In this document: in pieces, positions 9,056-18,193 of the stretch
How the letters are laid out: every line of letters starts with the position of its first letter
How positions within the stretch are numbered: the stretch's first letter is position 1
Assembly (NCBI GenBank): GCA_017516065.1
Contig: JAFWDQ010000003.1
Span: 87,753 to 151,752 of the forward strand
DNA from: Oscillospiraceae bacterium
GTDB taxonomy: Bacteria; Bacillota; Clostridia; Oscillospirales; Oscillospiraceae
Direction of reading: 5' to 3'
Length of the DNA: 64,000 nucleotides
The notes under the pieces: model-generated
What the model saw: the letters and a program-made list of their open reading frames with translations, nothing else
Told to the model about the DNA's origin: nothing
Databases searched by the model: none
Program-made: the position numbers and the translations under genes

Positions 9056-9502
9056 TTACTTCTTCCTCCTCTCCCAGGGCCAGGGGTCATTGAGCCAGAC
9101 ATAGCTGTCCAGGCAGGCGGCGTCCGTCTGGGTCAGGGGACCGTACTTCTGGATATAAGCGGCCCGGGCCTGACAGGCCAGCTCCTTATAGTTTCGGAAA
9201 AGGCCGAAGGCCTCGGCGTCGTCGGCGTGGGTGTCGAGATACAGACCCAGCTCCGCCAGGACGAAGTCCAGGGCCATGAGCTGGGAGCGCAGGTCCTCCT
9301 TTACGTCGGACGCCTCCACAGCGCGGAAGAACGGAAGGTTCAGACCGGGGAACAGCGTGCCGTTGGACAGCGCCTCCATGCTGTCGTACTGCCGCGCCCC
9401 GGTGCCCTGATAGGCAACGTAGGGATAGGCCAGCGAGCCGCATACCGGCAGTGTGCCCTGTTCGTCGGAACATGCCGCAGCAGTGCTGTTTTTGGATGTC
9501 AA
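9056..9502 (-). CDS. CotJA-CotJB fused spore coat protein
   Basis: 148 residues. A TTG start at 9502 is well supported by AAGGAGG with a 7-base gap. Residues 17-62 match CotJA (AYPYVAYQ ... SMEALSNGTLFPGLNLPF). Residues 66-148 match CotJB (LRSQLMALDFVLAELGLYLDTH, YIQKYGPLTQ, NDPWPWE). In Bacillus and most Clostridia these are two genes; here they are one continuous reading frame with no internal stop. It is the first gene of the cotJ operon. A mother-cell sigma-E promoter would be expected upstream (9503-9600), but I could not identify one confidently. Confidence 0.88.
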   Translation of the reverse strand: MTSKNSTAAACSDEQGTLPVCGSLAYPYVAYQGTGARQYDSMEALSNGTLFPGLNLPFFRAVEASDVKEDLRSQLMALDFVLAELGLYLDTHADDAEAFGLFRNYKELACQARAAYIQKYGPLTQTDAACLDSYVWLNDPWPWERRKK

Positions 9503-9607
9503 GCGGATTCCTCCTTGGTCGATTTGGAGAGCGCTTTGTCGCTCTCGGTCCAGTATACGCGGCGGCAGCGGAGGAGGTGCGTATGCCGGAACAGCGGGCG
9601 GAAAGGC

Positions 9608-9644
9608 AAAAACAGAGCGCGCCGTACGGCGCGCTCTGTTTTTT
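9608..9644 (-). terminator. Terminator of the arginine operon
   Basis: Perfect palindromic stem centred at 9625/9626 (core AGAGCGCGCCG), flanked by A-runs on the left and T-runs on the right. It lies 25 bases after the argF stop. Confidence 0.85.
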
Positions 9645-9666
9645 ATTACGTGAGCCGTTTCTGCCC

Positions 9667-10590
9667 TTAGAAGGGGAGATCTGCGCCCATGAGCAGGGCC
9701 ATGACGGCCTTCTGGGCATGGAGCCGGTTCTCCGCCTCCTCGAAGATCTCGTCGGCGTGGGCCTCAAAGACCTCGGCGGTGATCTCCTCGCCCCGATGGG
9801 CGGGAAGGCAGTGCTGGACCATGCAGTCGGGTCTGGCCAGGGCCATGATGGCATCGTTGACCTGATACCCGGCAAAGGCCGCCCGGCGTTTCTCCGCCTC
9901 GCCCTCCTGGCCCATGCTGGCCCAGACGTCGGTGCAGATGACGTCGGCGTCCACCGCCGCCTCTGCGGGGGCGCGGACGAAGGAGAATTTATCGCCGTAC
10001 GCGGCGGCAAAGTCCAGCACCTGCTGATCCGGGGCATAGGCCGCCGGGCAGGCCACGGACACCGACATGCCGCACTTCAGGCCGCCTACAATAAGGGAGT
10101 TGGCCATGTTGTTGCCGTCGCCGATGTAGCACAGCTTCAGGCCCTCCAGCGTGGCCTTCCGCTCCCGGACCGTCATCAGGTCCGCCAGCACCTGGCAGGG
10201 GTGGCAGAAGTCCGTCAGGCCGTTGATGACGGGGATCTTGGCGAATTTCGCCAAGGTCTCCACCTCATCCTGGCTGTAGGTGCGGATCATGATGCCGTCG
10301 CAGTAGCGGTCCAGCACCCGGGCCGTGTCCTCGGTGGGCTCTCCCCTGCCGATCTGAGACTCCTGCCCCGACAGGAAGATGGGGTGGCCGCCCAGCTGAT
10401 ACATACCCGTCTCAAAGGAGACCCGGGTCCGGGTGGAGTTCTTCTCGAACACCATGGCCAGGACCTTGCCCTCCAGATAGTGGTGGGGCAGTCCGTGGTG
10501 CTGGCTGTATTTCATCTGGTCCGCTACGTCCAGGATGCGGGCGATGTCGGCGCTCTCCAGGTCCAGCAGCTTCAGCAGATCCTTTTTCAT
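9667..10590 (-). CDS. argF: Ornithine carbamoyltransferase
   Basis: 307 residues; converts ornithine and carbamoyl phosphate to citrulline. Carbamoyl-phosphate binding motif STRTRVSF (about 52-59), HPCQ ornithine/CP motif, and C-terminal HCLPAHRG with the catalytic Cys. The ATG overlaps the argD stop by 4 bases and has an AGGAGG site inside argD. It is the last gene of the operon. Anabolic rather than catabolic function is inferred from its place in a complete biosynthetic set, since no arcA or arcC lies nearby. Confidence 0.95.
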   Translation of the reverse strand: MKKDLLKLLDLESADIARILDVADQMKYSQHHGLPHHYLEGKVLAMVFEKNSTRTRVSFETGMYQLGGHPIFLSGQESQIGRGEPTEDTARVLDRYCDGIMIRTYSQDEVETLAKFAKIPVINGLTDFCHPCQVLADLMTVRERKATLEGLKLCYIGDGNNMANSLIVGGLKCGMSVSVACPAAYAPDQQVLDFAAAYGDKFSFVRAPAEAAVDADVICTDVWASMGQEGEAEKRRAAFAGYQVNDAIMALARPDCMVQHCLPAHRGEEITAEVFEAHADEIFEEAENRLHAQKAVMALLMGADLPF

Positions 10591-11801
10591 GCTTCTTCCT
10601 CCTGTTCAATGTCGCTGAGCACCCGGCGCAGGATCGCCAGGCCGCTGTCCAGCTCTTCGATGGTGATGGTCAAGGGCGGCAGGAGCCGCAGCACGTCGCT
10701 GCCTGCGGTGAGGCAGAGCAGGCCGCTGCCAATGAGGCGAGCCGCCAGTTTTTTGTGGGATACGCCCTCCTTCAGCACCACGCCCAGCATGAGGCCGCGG
10801 CCCCGGACCTCCGACACCAGCGGGCTCCCGATGCCCTCGATGGCCTGTTTGAGGTACGTGCCCTTCTCCCGGACCGCCTCCAGCGCGGCGTCGTCCAGGA
10901 TCTCCTCCACCGCCAGCGCGGCGGCGGCGCAGATGGGATTGCCGCCGAAGGTGGTGGCGTGGGTGCCGGCGCCCAGGACCTCCCGGCAGTCCTCCCGGAC
11001 CAGGAAGCCACCCATGGGCAGACCGCCGGCGATGCCCTTTGCAAAGCTGACGGCGTGGGGCCGGATACCGTACTGCTGGAAGGCGAAGAGGCTGCCGGTA
11101 CGTCCGATGCCGGTCTGGACCTCATCCACCAGCAGCAGCCAGTCCCGCTTGGCGCAGAGCTGCTCCAGCTCCCGGACAAAGACCTCGTCGAGAGGATGCA
11201 CGCCGCCCTCGCCCTGGATCAGTTCCACCAGCACGGCGCAGACGTCATGGCCCGCCACCGCCTGCACCTCGTCCAGCGTGGGCGCCTCCACGTGGCGGAA
11301 GCCCTCGGTGAAGGGGAAGAAATAGTTGTGGAACACGTCCTGACCGGTGGCGGCCAGGGTGGTGACGGTGCGGCCGTGGAAGGAGTGGCGCAGGGTGAGG
11401 ATGGTGCCCCGGCCCTCGCCGTATTTGTCGAAGCTGTACTTTCTGGCCAGCTTGATGACGCCCTCGTTGGACTCCGCGCCGGAGTTGGCAAAAAACGCCG
11501 CCGCCATGCCGGTGCGGGTGCAGAGCTTCTCCGCCAGTCTGGCACAGGGCTCCGTATAGAACAGGTTGGACACGTGGGCCAGCTTGCCGGCCTGTTCCGT
11601 CACAGCAGCGATCCATCTCGGGTCGGCATAGCCCACGCTGTTGACGCCGATGCCGCTGGCAAAATCGATATAGGCCCGGCCCGCCGGATCGTACAGCGTG
11701 GCGCCCTTGCCGTGGTCGATGGCCACCGGGAAGCGGCCGTAGGTCGGCAGGACGTACTGTTCATCCAGGGCCCGGATCTCCTCATAGGTCATGATTGTCA
11801 T
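10587..11801 (-). CDS. argD: Acetylornithine aminotransferase
   Basis: 404 residues; PLP-dependent class III transaminase making N-acetylornithine from N-acetylglutamate semialdehyde. Key motifs: NSGAESNEGVIKLAR (PLP phosphate region), SFHGRT, LLLVDEVQTGIGRTG with the PLP-binding Asp, and SFAKGIAGG with the Schiff-base Lys. ATG 11801 lies only a few bases after an AGGGGGA site; ATG 11792 is better spaced, so the true start may be three codons later. It overlaps argF by 4 bases. A structured 120-base gap separates it from argB. Confidence 0.95.
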   Translation of the reverse strand: MTIMTYEEIRALDEQYVLPTYGRFPVAIDHGKGATLYDPAGRAYIDFASGIGVNSVGYADPRWIAAVTEQAGKLAHVSNLFYTEPCARLAEKLCTRTGMAAAFFANSGAESNEGVIKLARKYSFDKYGEGRGTILTLRHSFHGRTVTTLAATGQDVFHNYFFPFTEGFRHVEAPTLDEVQAVAGHDVCAVLVELIQGEGGVHPLDEVFVRELEQLCAKRDWLLLVDEVQTGIGRTGSLFAFQQYGIRPHAVSFAKGIAGGLPMGGFLVREDCREVLGAGTHATTFGGNPICAAAALAVEEILDDAALEAVREKGTYLKQAIEGIGSPLVSEVRGRGLMLGVVLKEGVSHKKLAARLIGSGLLCLTAGSDVLRLLPPLTITIEELDSGLAILRRVLSDIEQEEEA

Positions 11802-11819
11802 TCCCCCTAAAAACGGTCA

Positions 11820-11893
11820 GTAACCACTGAGCGTGAGCAGCGGATCTCGTCAGGCCGCATCAGTGGTTACCGGACGGCCCCTTTCGGGGCCCT
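11820..11893. repeat. Structured spacer between argB and argD
   Basis: An 11-bp perfect inverted repeat (GTAACCACTGA at 11820-11830 with 11860-11870) lies next to a GC-rich hairpin with a four-base loop (about 11877-11892, GGCCCC-GAAA-GGGGCC on the minus strand). Neither is followed by a T-run. It may be an mRNA-processing or stability element inside the operon. Confidence 0.45.
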
Positions 11894-11924
11894 CTTTGGA
11901 TTGTGATTTCAAAGCCAGGCGCGC

Positions 11925-12791
11925 TCACTGGATCATGGTGCCGATGCCCTCGTCGGAGAACACCTCCATCAGCAGAGAGTGGGGCTGCCGGCCGTCGATA
12001 ATATGGCTGCGCCGGACACCGGAGCGTACCGCCTCCACACAGCAGTCCACCTTTGGGATCATGCCGCCGGAGATGCAGCCGTCCTTGATCAGCGCCGGGA
12101 CGCTGGAGACCTGCAGGGTGCGGATCAGGGTGTCCGGGTCCTTGGGGTCCCGGCACAGGCCCACCACGTCTGTCAGCAGGATCAGCTTTTCCGCCTGCAT
12201 CGCCACGGCGATCTTGGCGGCGGCGGTGTCGGCGTTGATATTGTACGCATGGTTTCCGTCGGTGCCCAGGGCCACGGTGGCGATGATGGGCAGCCAGCCG
12301 TTGTCCAGCGCGTCCTGGATCGGCGCGGGGTACACCTGGGTGATCTTGCCCACCAGACCGTAGGCCGGGTCCAGGCAGACCGCCTGGAGCATGCCGCCGT
12401 CAATGCCGCACATGCCCATGGCCCGGGCGCCCATGGAGTTCATCAGGCCCACCAGGTCCTTGTTCACCTGGCCGCACAGCACCATCTGCACCACGCGCAT
12501 GGTCTCCTCGTCGGTGTAGCGCAGGCCGTTGACGAAGCGGGACTCCTTGCCGATCTTCTTCAGGGTATCGGAGATCTCCGGTCCGCCGCCGTGGACCACC
12601 ACAACGCGGATACCGACCATGGACATGAGCACGATATCCCGGATGACGGCGCGGCGCAGATCCTCGCTGATCATGGCGTTGCCGCCGTACTTGATCACGA
12701 TGGTCTTGCCCCGGTAAGCCTGTATATACGGCAGCGCTTCTACCAGTACGCCGGCGCGCTGGCTGAAATGTTCATCCATTTTCGTTCCCAT
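11925..12791 (-). CDS. argB: Acetylglutamate kinase
   Basis: 288 residues; phosphorylates N-acetylglutamate, usually the arginine-feedback step. Amino-acid-kinase fold motifs: TIVIKYGGNAM with the phosphate-contact Lys near residue 29, VVVHGGGPEI, NINADTAAAKIAVAM, and LILLTDVVG. The N-terminal extension (about 20 residues, YIQAYRGK) is the type seen in arginine-sensitive hexameric kinases, so feedback inhibition is likely but inferred. The ATG at 12791 lies 11 bases after the argJ stop; a second ATG four codons on is also possible. Confidence 0.95.
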   Translation of the reverse strand: MGTKMDEHFSQRAGVLVEALPYIQAYRGKTIVIKYGGNAMISEDLRRAVIRDIVLMSMVGIRVVVVHGGGPEISDTLKKIGKESRFVNGLRYTDEETMRVVQMVLCGQVNKDLVGLMNSMGARAMGMCGIDGGMLQAVCLDPAYGLVGKITQVYPAPIQDALDNGWLPIIATVALGTDGNHAYNINADTAAAKIAVAMQAEKLILLTDVVGLCRDPKDPDTLIRTLQVSSVPALIKDGCISGGMIPKVDCCVEAVRSGVRRSHIIDGRQPHSLLMEVFSDEGIGTMIQ

Positions 12792-12802
12792 CCTTTCACG
12801 GA

Positions 12803-14038
12803 TCAGGTCCGGTAATCTCCGTTGATTTTAACATATTCATAGGTCATGTCGCAACCCCATGTCGTGGCTTTTCCGTCGCCTTCGTACATTTTTATGTCGA
12901 TGATGACCTCTTTTTCCTTCAAAATCGCCGCGGCAAGGGCCTCGTCGAAGTCCAGACCCCGCCCGCTGCGGCATACGTCCACCTCGCCGGCGGCGGAGCG
13001 GAAGGCGATATCCACCTGCTCCGGATCAAAAGTCTCGCCGGAAAAGCCCATGGCGCACAGGACGCGGCCCCAGTTGGCGTCGCAGCCGAAAACAGCGCAC
13101 TTGGTCAGCGTGGAGCCGATGACGCTCTTGCCCAGCCGGGCGGCCTTGTCCTCGTCGGCGGCGCCGGAAACCTGACAGGTGATCAGATGCTCCGCGCCCT
13201 CGCCGTCGGCGGCCATCTTCCGGGCCAGGAACACACACAGCTCTGAGAGAGCCGCCAGAAACGCGTCATAGGCCGGGCCGGGGCCGTCGATGACGGGGTT
13301 CTCCGCCAGAGCGTTGGCCAGAATGATGCAGCTGTCGTTGGTGGAGGTGTCGCCGTCCACGCTGATGCGGTTGAAGCTCACGTCCGCCGCCCGGTGCAGG
13401 GCCCGGTCCAGCATGGTGGAGGAGATGGCGCAGTCCGTGGTGAGATAGCAGAGCATGGTGCCCATGTTGGGGTGGATCATGCCGCTGCCCTTGGCGATGC
13501 CGCCCAGGCGCACCGGTACGCCGCCGATCTCAAAGGTCACGGCGCCGGTCTTCTCCACGGTGTCCGTGGTCATGATGGCCGAGGACGCGTCGTCGGAGCC
13601 GCTGTCGGACAGTGCCGCCGCCGCCATGGGCAGGCCCTTCTCGATGGCTTCGATGTTCAAGGTCTGGCCGATGACGCCGGTGGAGCCCACCAGTACCAGG
13701 TCCTCCTCCAGCCCCAGGATCTCCGAGGCCAGCTTCCCCATCCGCAGGGCGTATTCCGCTCCGTGGGGCGCGCAGGCGTTGGCGTTGCCGCTGTTGACCA
13801 CCAGGGCCTGGGCCGTCCCGTTTTTCAGGCGCTCCATATCCAGCAGCACCGGCGCCGCCTTCACCTGATTGCGGGTGAAGACCCCCGCCGCCGTGCAGGG
13901 AACGGAAGACACGATCAGGGCCAGGTCCTTTTTCGCCTCCGTACCGGGCAGTACCTTCTTCGTCTTTTTCACGCCGCAGTGGATCCCCGCGGCTGTAAAG
14001 CCCTTGGCGGCGCACACGCCGCCCGGTATGTATTCCAT
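12803..14038 (-). CDS. argJ: Bifunctional glutamate N-acetyltransferase / amino-acid acetyltransferase
   Basis: 411 residues from ATG 14038, chosen for its AAAGGAG site; an in-frame TTG-type start ten codons upstream lacks one. ArgJ recycles acetyl groups from acetylornithine to glutamate. It is self-processed at an internal Ala/Gly-Thr bond, seen here as KGSGMIHPNMGTMLCYLTTD, with Thr becoming the nucleophile of the beta chain. The N-terminal GVKKTKKVLPG, AGVFTRN and the NSGNANAC motif are also typical. The presence of ArgJ and absence of argE or argA implies the cyclic pathway. Whether the enzyme can also use acetyl-CoA cannot be told by eye. Confidence 0.94.
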   Translation of the reverse strand: MEYIPGGVCAAKGFTAAGIHCGVKKTKKVLPGTEAKKDLALIVSSVPCTAAGVFTRNQVKAAPVLLDMERLKNGTAQALVVNSGNANACAPHGAEYALRMGKLASEILGLEEDLVLVGSTGVIGQTLNIEAIEKGLPMAAAALSDSGSDDASSAIMTTDTVEKTGAVTFEIGGVPVRLGGIAKGSGMIHPNMGTMLCYLTTDCAISSTMLDRALHRAADVSFNRISVDGDTSTNDSCIILANALAENPVIDGPGPAYDAFLAALSELCVFLARKMAADGEGAEHLITCQVSGAADEDKAARLGKSVIGSTLTKCAVFGCDANWGRVLCAMGFSGETFDPEQVDIAFRSAAGEVDVCRSGRGLDFDEALAAAILKEKEVIIDIKMYEGDGKATTWGCDMTYEYVKINGDYRT

Positions 14039-14122
14039 GGTCGTCTTCTCCTTTGATGTTTCTTGCATGTCGCGGTCATTTTTTGCCTCAGGCAGATGAG
14101 GCGAAAGCGCGGCGCGGTCTTC

Positions 14123-14156
14123 TCAAACAAAAAACAGCGAAGCGTTTTTTGTTTGA
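14123..14156 (-). terminator. A/T-rich hairpin after argC
   Basis: Thirteen-base arms TCAAACAAAAAAC (14123-14135) and complement (14144-14156) around AGCGAAGC; T-rich on the 3' side in either orientation. It lies directly after argC, inside the operon. A close copy follows argG at 16669-16700. Confidence 0.65.
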
Positions 14157-14157
14157 T

Positions 14158-15096
14158 TTACTCCAATCCCGTCTCTTCCGGCAGGCCCAGCATGATGTTC
14201 ATATTCTGCACCGCCGCGCCGGAGGCGCCCTTGCCCAGATTGTCGAACAGGGCGGTCACCATGGTCTGGTCCTCGTGGCCGCAGACGATGAGCCGCAGCT
14301 GATTCGTCCCCGCCAGGGTGTCGGCGTAGATGACGGACTCGTCGCCCCCCAGAGGGGCCACGGTAACGAACCGTGCGCCGTCATACCACTTCGCCAGGGC
14401 CTCGCGGATCTCCGCCGCGCCGGGATGGCCCGGCAGCAGATCGCTGTGCAGCAGCACGGAGGTGGCCATGCCTTTATAAAAGTCGCCCAGAATGGGGGAA
14501 AACAGCGGCGGCCGGGACAGGCCGCAGACCGTCTGCATCTCCGCCAGATGCTTGTGCTTCAGATTCAGCCCGTAGATCCGGTGGGACTGATGGCGGGGGT
14601 CCCGGTCCGGGTCCTCATACTCCGCGATAAGCTTCTTCCCGCCGCCGGAGTAGCCGGTGAGGGAGTAGCAGGTCACGGGATAATCCCTCGGCAGGATCCC
14701 CAGCCGGACCAGCGGGTACACGCTTGAGATCAGACCGGAGGCGTGGCAGCCGGGATTGGCCACCCGTTTGGAGGCCGCGACGGCGGCTCTGTGCTCCGGC
14801 GACAGCTCCGGGAAGCCGTAGACCCAGCCCTCCGCCGTCCGATGGGCGGTGGAGGCGTCGATGACCCGGGTGTCGGGATTCCCGATCAGGGACACCGCCG
14901 TCCGGGCCTCCCCGTCCGGCAGGCAGAGGAACACCAGATCCGCCGCGTTCAGCAGCGCCCGGCGTGCCTCCGTGTCCTTGCGCTTTTCCGGGTCGATGGT
15001 CAGCAGCTCCAGGTCGTCCCGATGGGCCAGCCGGGCGTCGATCTGAAGCCCGGTGGTGCCCTCCCGGCCGTCGATGAAGATTTTCGGTTTACTCAT
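14158..15096 (-). CDS. argC: N-acetyl-gamma-glutamyl-phosphate reductase (type 2)
   Basis: 312 residues, the length of the shorter type 2 ArgC. It reduces acetylglutamyl phosphate to the semialdehyde with NADPH. Residues 5-20 (IFIDGREGTTGLQI) are the nucleotide-binding loop, the catalytic Cys is in VANPGCHASG, and YSGGGKK is the downstream family motif. The gene overlaps the end of argH by 8 bases. A strong A/T hairpin comes straight after its stop, before argJ. Confidence 0.94.
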   Translation of the reverse strand: MSKPKIFIDGREGTTGLQIDARLAHRDDLELLTIDPEKRKDTEARRALLNAADLVFLCLPDGEARTAVSLIGNPDTRVIDASTAHRTAEGWVYGFPELSPEHRAAVAASKRVANPGCHASGLISSVYPLVRLGILPRDYPVTCYSLTGYSGGGKKLIAEYEDPDRDPRHQSHRIYGLNLKHKHLAEMQTVCGLSRPPLFSPILGDFYKGMATSVLLHSDLLPGHPGAAEIREALAKWYDGARFVTVAPLGGDESVIYADTLAGTNQLRLIVCGHEDQTMVTALFDNLGKGASGAAVQNMNIMLGLPEETGLE

Positions 15097-16483
15097 CTGC
15101 GCTCTCCCGGGCCTCCACGAAGGCGCGGATGGAGGCGATCTGCTTCTCCACGGCGCCTCTGGCGGGGCCGCCGATGGCCCGGCGCTCCTCCACGCAGTGC
15201 TTCATGTCCAGCGCCTCGTACACATCGGCATCGAAGCGGGAGGAGACCGCCCGGAACTGGGACAGAGGCAGGGACTCCAGGGACTCCCCGGTGTCCATGC
15301 ACATGTGGACCAGCCGGCCCACGATCATATACGCCTCACGGAAGGGCATGCCCTTGCGGACCAGATAGTCCGCGCAGTCCGTGGCGTTGATAAAGCAGCC
15401 GTCCAGCGCCGCCCGGCGCATATTCCCCGGCAGCACCGTCATGGTAGCCAGCATGCCGGAGAACACCGGCAGACACAGCTTCACCGTGTCGATGGCGTCA
15501 AAGACGCATTCCTTGTCCTCCTGCATATCCTTGTTGTAGGCCAGAGGCAGGGCCTTCATCACCGTCAGCAGGGTGATGAGGGAACCATAGACCCGGCCCG
15601 TCTTGCCACGGACCAGCTCCGCCACGTCGGGGTTCTTCTTCTGGGGCATGATGGAGGAGCCGGTGGAGTGGGCGTCGTCCAGCTCGATGTATTTGAATTC
15701 CCAGGAGCACCAGAGGATGATCTCCTCGGAGAACCGGGACAGGTGCATCATGAGGATGGAGCAGGCCGAGAGGAACTCGATGGCAAAGTCGCGGTCGGAA
15801 ACGGAGTCCAGAGAGTTCTCCGTGGGCTTGGCAAAGCCCAGCAGCGCCGCCGTCCGCTCCCGGTCGATGGGATAGGTGGTGGTGGCCAGAGCGCCGGCGC
15901 CCAGAGGACATTCGTCCATCCGCTTAAGGCAGTCCTCCATCCGGGTCACGTCCCGGCGGAGCATATTGGCGTAGGCCATCATGTGATGGGCCAGCGTGGA
16001 GGGCTGGGCCCGCTGCAGATGCGTATAGCCCGGCAGGATCGTGTCGATGTTCTTCTCCGCCAGATCCAGCAGGACGTGCTCCAGCTTCAAAATCAGGCCG
16101 ATGATGGCCCCGATCTCCTCCCGGACGTACATGCGGAAGTCCACCGCCACCTGATCGTTGCGGCTGCGGGCCGTGTGCAGGCGCTTGCCGGTGTCGCCGA
16201 TGCGCTCCGTGAGCAGGGACTCCACGTTCATGTGGATGTCCTCGTTCTCCGCCGTCAGCTCCACCCGGTCCGCCTCGATATCCGCCAGGATCGTCTTCAG
16301 GCCGGCGATGATCTTCTCCGCCTCCTCCGGGGCAATGACGCCCTGCTCGCCCAGCATGGTGGCGTGAGCGATGGAACCGGTGATGTCCTGCCGGTACATC
16401 CGGGCGTCAAAGGCAATGGAAGAATTAAAGTCATTGACCAGCGTGTCGGTTTCCTTCTGAAACCGTCCAGCCCAGAGCTTCAT
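15089..16483 (-). CDS. argH: Argininosuccinate lyase
   Basis: 464 residues; splits argininosuccinate to arginine and fumarate. The fumarase/aspartase superfamily signature GSSIMPQKKNPD is clear and the region TARSRNDQVAVDFRMY carries substrate-binding residues; YTHLQRAQPST carries the catalytic His region. The ATG at 16483 starts LWAGRF, the usual N-terminus. It is the second gene of the operon, 218 bases after argG, with the argG hairpin in between. Confidence 0.96.
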   Translation of the reverse strand: MKLWAGRFQKETDTLVNDFNSSIAFDARMYRQDITGSIAHATMLGEQGVIAPEEAEKIIAGLKTILADIEADRVELTAENEDIHMNVESLLTERIGDTGKRLHTARSRNDQVAVDFRMYVREEIGAIIGLILKLEHVLLDLAEKNIDTILPGYTHLQRAQPSTLAHHMMAYANMLRRDVTRMEDCLKRMDECPLGAGALATTTYPIDRERTAALLGFAKPTENSLDSVSDRDFAIEFLSACSILMMHLSRFSEEIILWCSWEFKYIELDDAHSTGSSIMPQKKNPDVAELVRGKTGRVYGSLITLLTVMKALPLAYNKDMQEDKECVFDAIDTVKLCLPVFSGMLATMTVLPGNMRRAALDGCFINATDCADYLVRKGMPFREAYMIVGRLVHMCMDTGESLESLPLSQFRAVSSRFDADVYEALDMKHCVEERRAIGGPARGAVEKQIASIRAFVEARESADE

Positions 16484-16668
16484 AAAAATGGCCTCCCTTT
16501 TCTGTCATTCATTCAAGCTCCGTCAAGCCTCGCAGAGTTCCGCCGCCCGCAGGCGGTGGAATAAAAGTCAAATCTGCTTTTCCCGGGAGCATGTATCACG
16601 GAAAAAGCCCCTCTCGCGGAGCGCCCGTGCAGGCCTGACCCTGTGCGGGAAGCGGAGCGCAGCTCTCT

Positions 16669-16700
16669 CGAACAAAAAACCAGCGAATGTTTTTTGTTCG
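16669..16700 (-). terminator. A/T-rich hairpin after argG
   Basis: Twelve-base arms CGAACAAAAAAC (16669-16680) and complement (16689-16700) around CAGCGAAT. It starts 2 bases after the argG stop. It could terminate part of the transcripts and so lower argHCJBDF relative to argG. Nearby bases also resemble those at the argC copy. Confidence 0.65.
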
Positions 16701-16701
16701 A

Positions 16702-17919
16702 TTATTTTTTCCAGTCCTTGGACAGCAGGGCATGGACACGGTTGGGCAGACCATAGAGGTTGATGAAGCCCGTGGCGTCGCCCTGGTTGTAGTCGCTCTG
16801 GCCGAAGGTGGCCTCCTCCTCGGAGTAGAGGCTGTAGGGAGAGGTGACGCCGGCGGGGATGATGTTGCCCTTGTAGAGCTTCAGCTTTACCGTGCCGGTG
16901 ACGGTCTCCTGCGTCTTGTCCACGAAGGCGGACAGGGCCTCCCGCAGGGGGGTGTACCACTGGCCGTTGTAGACCAGCTCGCCGAAGGTCAGGGCGATGC
17001 GGCTCTTCTCGTGGAGCGTGGCCTTGTCCAGACAGAGGCTCTCCAGCAGCTGATGGGCCCTGTACAGGATGGTGCCGCCCGGGGTCTCATACAGGCCGTG
17101 GCTCTTCATGCCCACCAGCCGGTTCTCCACCAGGTCCAGCAGGCCCACGCCGTTGGCACCGCCTACCTTGTTCAGGGCGCGGATGATGTCGGAGCCCTTC
17201 ATCTTCACGCCGTCCACGGCCACGGGGACGCCCTGCTCAAAGTCCACGGTGATGTAGGTGGGCTGATCCGGCGCCTGCAGCGGAGACACGCTCATCTCCA
17301 GAAAGCCCTCCTTCTCATAGGTGGGCTCCAGGGACGGGTCCTCCAGATCCAGGCCCTCGTGGGACAGGTGCCACAGGTTCTTGTCCTTGGAGTAGTTGGT
17401 CTCCCGGTTGATCCGCAGGGGCACGTTGTGGGCCTCGGCGTAGTCGATCTCGTCGTCCCGGCTCTCCATGTCCCAGACCCGCCAGGGGGCGATGATGGGC
17501 ATGTTGGGGGCGAAGGTCTTGATGGCGATCTCAAAGCGGACCTGGTCGTTGCCCTTGCCGGTGCAGCCGTGGGCGATGGCGTCGGCGCCCTCCGCCTCGG
17601 CGATCTCCACGATGCGCTTGGCGATGATGGGCCGGGCGAAAGCGGTGCCCAGCAGATACCCCTCATAGTCGGCGCCGGCCTTCATGGTGGGGATAACGTA
17701 TTCGTCCACAAACACGTCCGTCAGATCCTCCACGTACAGCTTGGAGGCGCCGGTCTTCAGGGCCTTTTCCTCCAGCCCCTCCAGCTCGTCGGCCTGGCCC
17801 ACGTTGCCGGATACGGCGATGACCTCACAGCCGGGGTAGTTCTCCTTCAGCCAGGGAATGATGACGGAGGTGTCCAGTCCGCCGGAATAGGCCAGAACGA
17901 TCTTCTTGTAGTTGCTCAT
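16702..17919 (-). CDS. argG: Argininosuccinate synthase
   Basis: 405 residues; ATP-dependent condensation of citrulline and aspartate. The PP-loop [11 protein letters not shown] (about 10-20) binds ATP; other signatures are [13 protein letters not shown] (citrulline/Asp binding) and [11 protein letters not shown]. It is the first gene of a seven-gene arginine operon. The start has an AGGTTGATGAG leader of modest strength. The operon promoter and an ARG-box-like palindrome lie 85-115 bases upstream. Confidence 0.96.
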   Translation of the reverse strand: MSNYKKIVLAYSGGLDTSVIIPWLKENYPGCEVIAVSGNVGQADELEGLEEKALKTGASKLYVEDLTDVFVDEYVIPTMKAGADYEGYLLGTAFARPIIAKRIVEIAEAEGADAIAHGCTGKGNDQVRFEIAIKTFAPNMPIIAPWRVWDMESRDDEIDYAEAHNVPLRINRETNYSKDKNLWHLSHEGLDLEDPSLEPTYEKEGFLEMSVSPLQAPDQPTYITVDFEQGVPVAVDGVKMKGSDIIRALNKVGGANGVGLLDLVENRLVGMKSHGLYETPGGTILYRAHQLLESLCLDKATLHEKSRIALTFGELVYNGQWYTPLREALSAFVDKTQETVTGTVKLKLYKGNIIPAGVTSPYSLYSEEEATFGQSDYNQGDATGFINLYGLPNRVHALLSKDWKK

Positions 17920-18003
17920 ATCTCATCAACCTGCTTTCTTTTTTTCGCAACGGGATACTGTGCGTTTTCGCCGCCCTCCGCCGGAGAGCGGGTTTACAGA
18001 GGA

Positions 18004-18032
18004 AGTATAACACACCGTGCATATTTATGCAA
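18004..18032 (-). promoter_or_regulatory. Arginine operon promoter with overlapping ARG-box-like palindrome
   Basis: On the minus strand, TTGCAT (18027-18032), a 17-base spacer and TATACT (18004-18009). The palindrome TGCATATTTATGCA (18018-18031) covers the -35 element and resembles the ArgR operator (TGAAT-N4-ATTCA-like half sites in a 18-bp box). ArgR repression by arginine is therefore inferred. argR itself is not in the window. Confidence 0.7.
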
Positions 18033-18193
18033 GTACATTTTTGAGCATTTTTTCTCCCGCTTTTTGTCTATTTTTCTCCTTCTTCCCTGTCGGCAGACCG
18101 TTTCGGTCCGAGAACGCATATTCATGTTTTTATTCCCATTTCTTTCGGGCTGTCGGCTTTGACCCCATAGCGTCCGGCAGCAAAATATCGGTC

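Noticed and set aside
17920..18003. T-box leader before argG
   Set aside because: The leader is too short and has no T-box consensus (TGGGT..GCG) or specifier hairpin; the ARG-box palindrome explains regulation.
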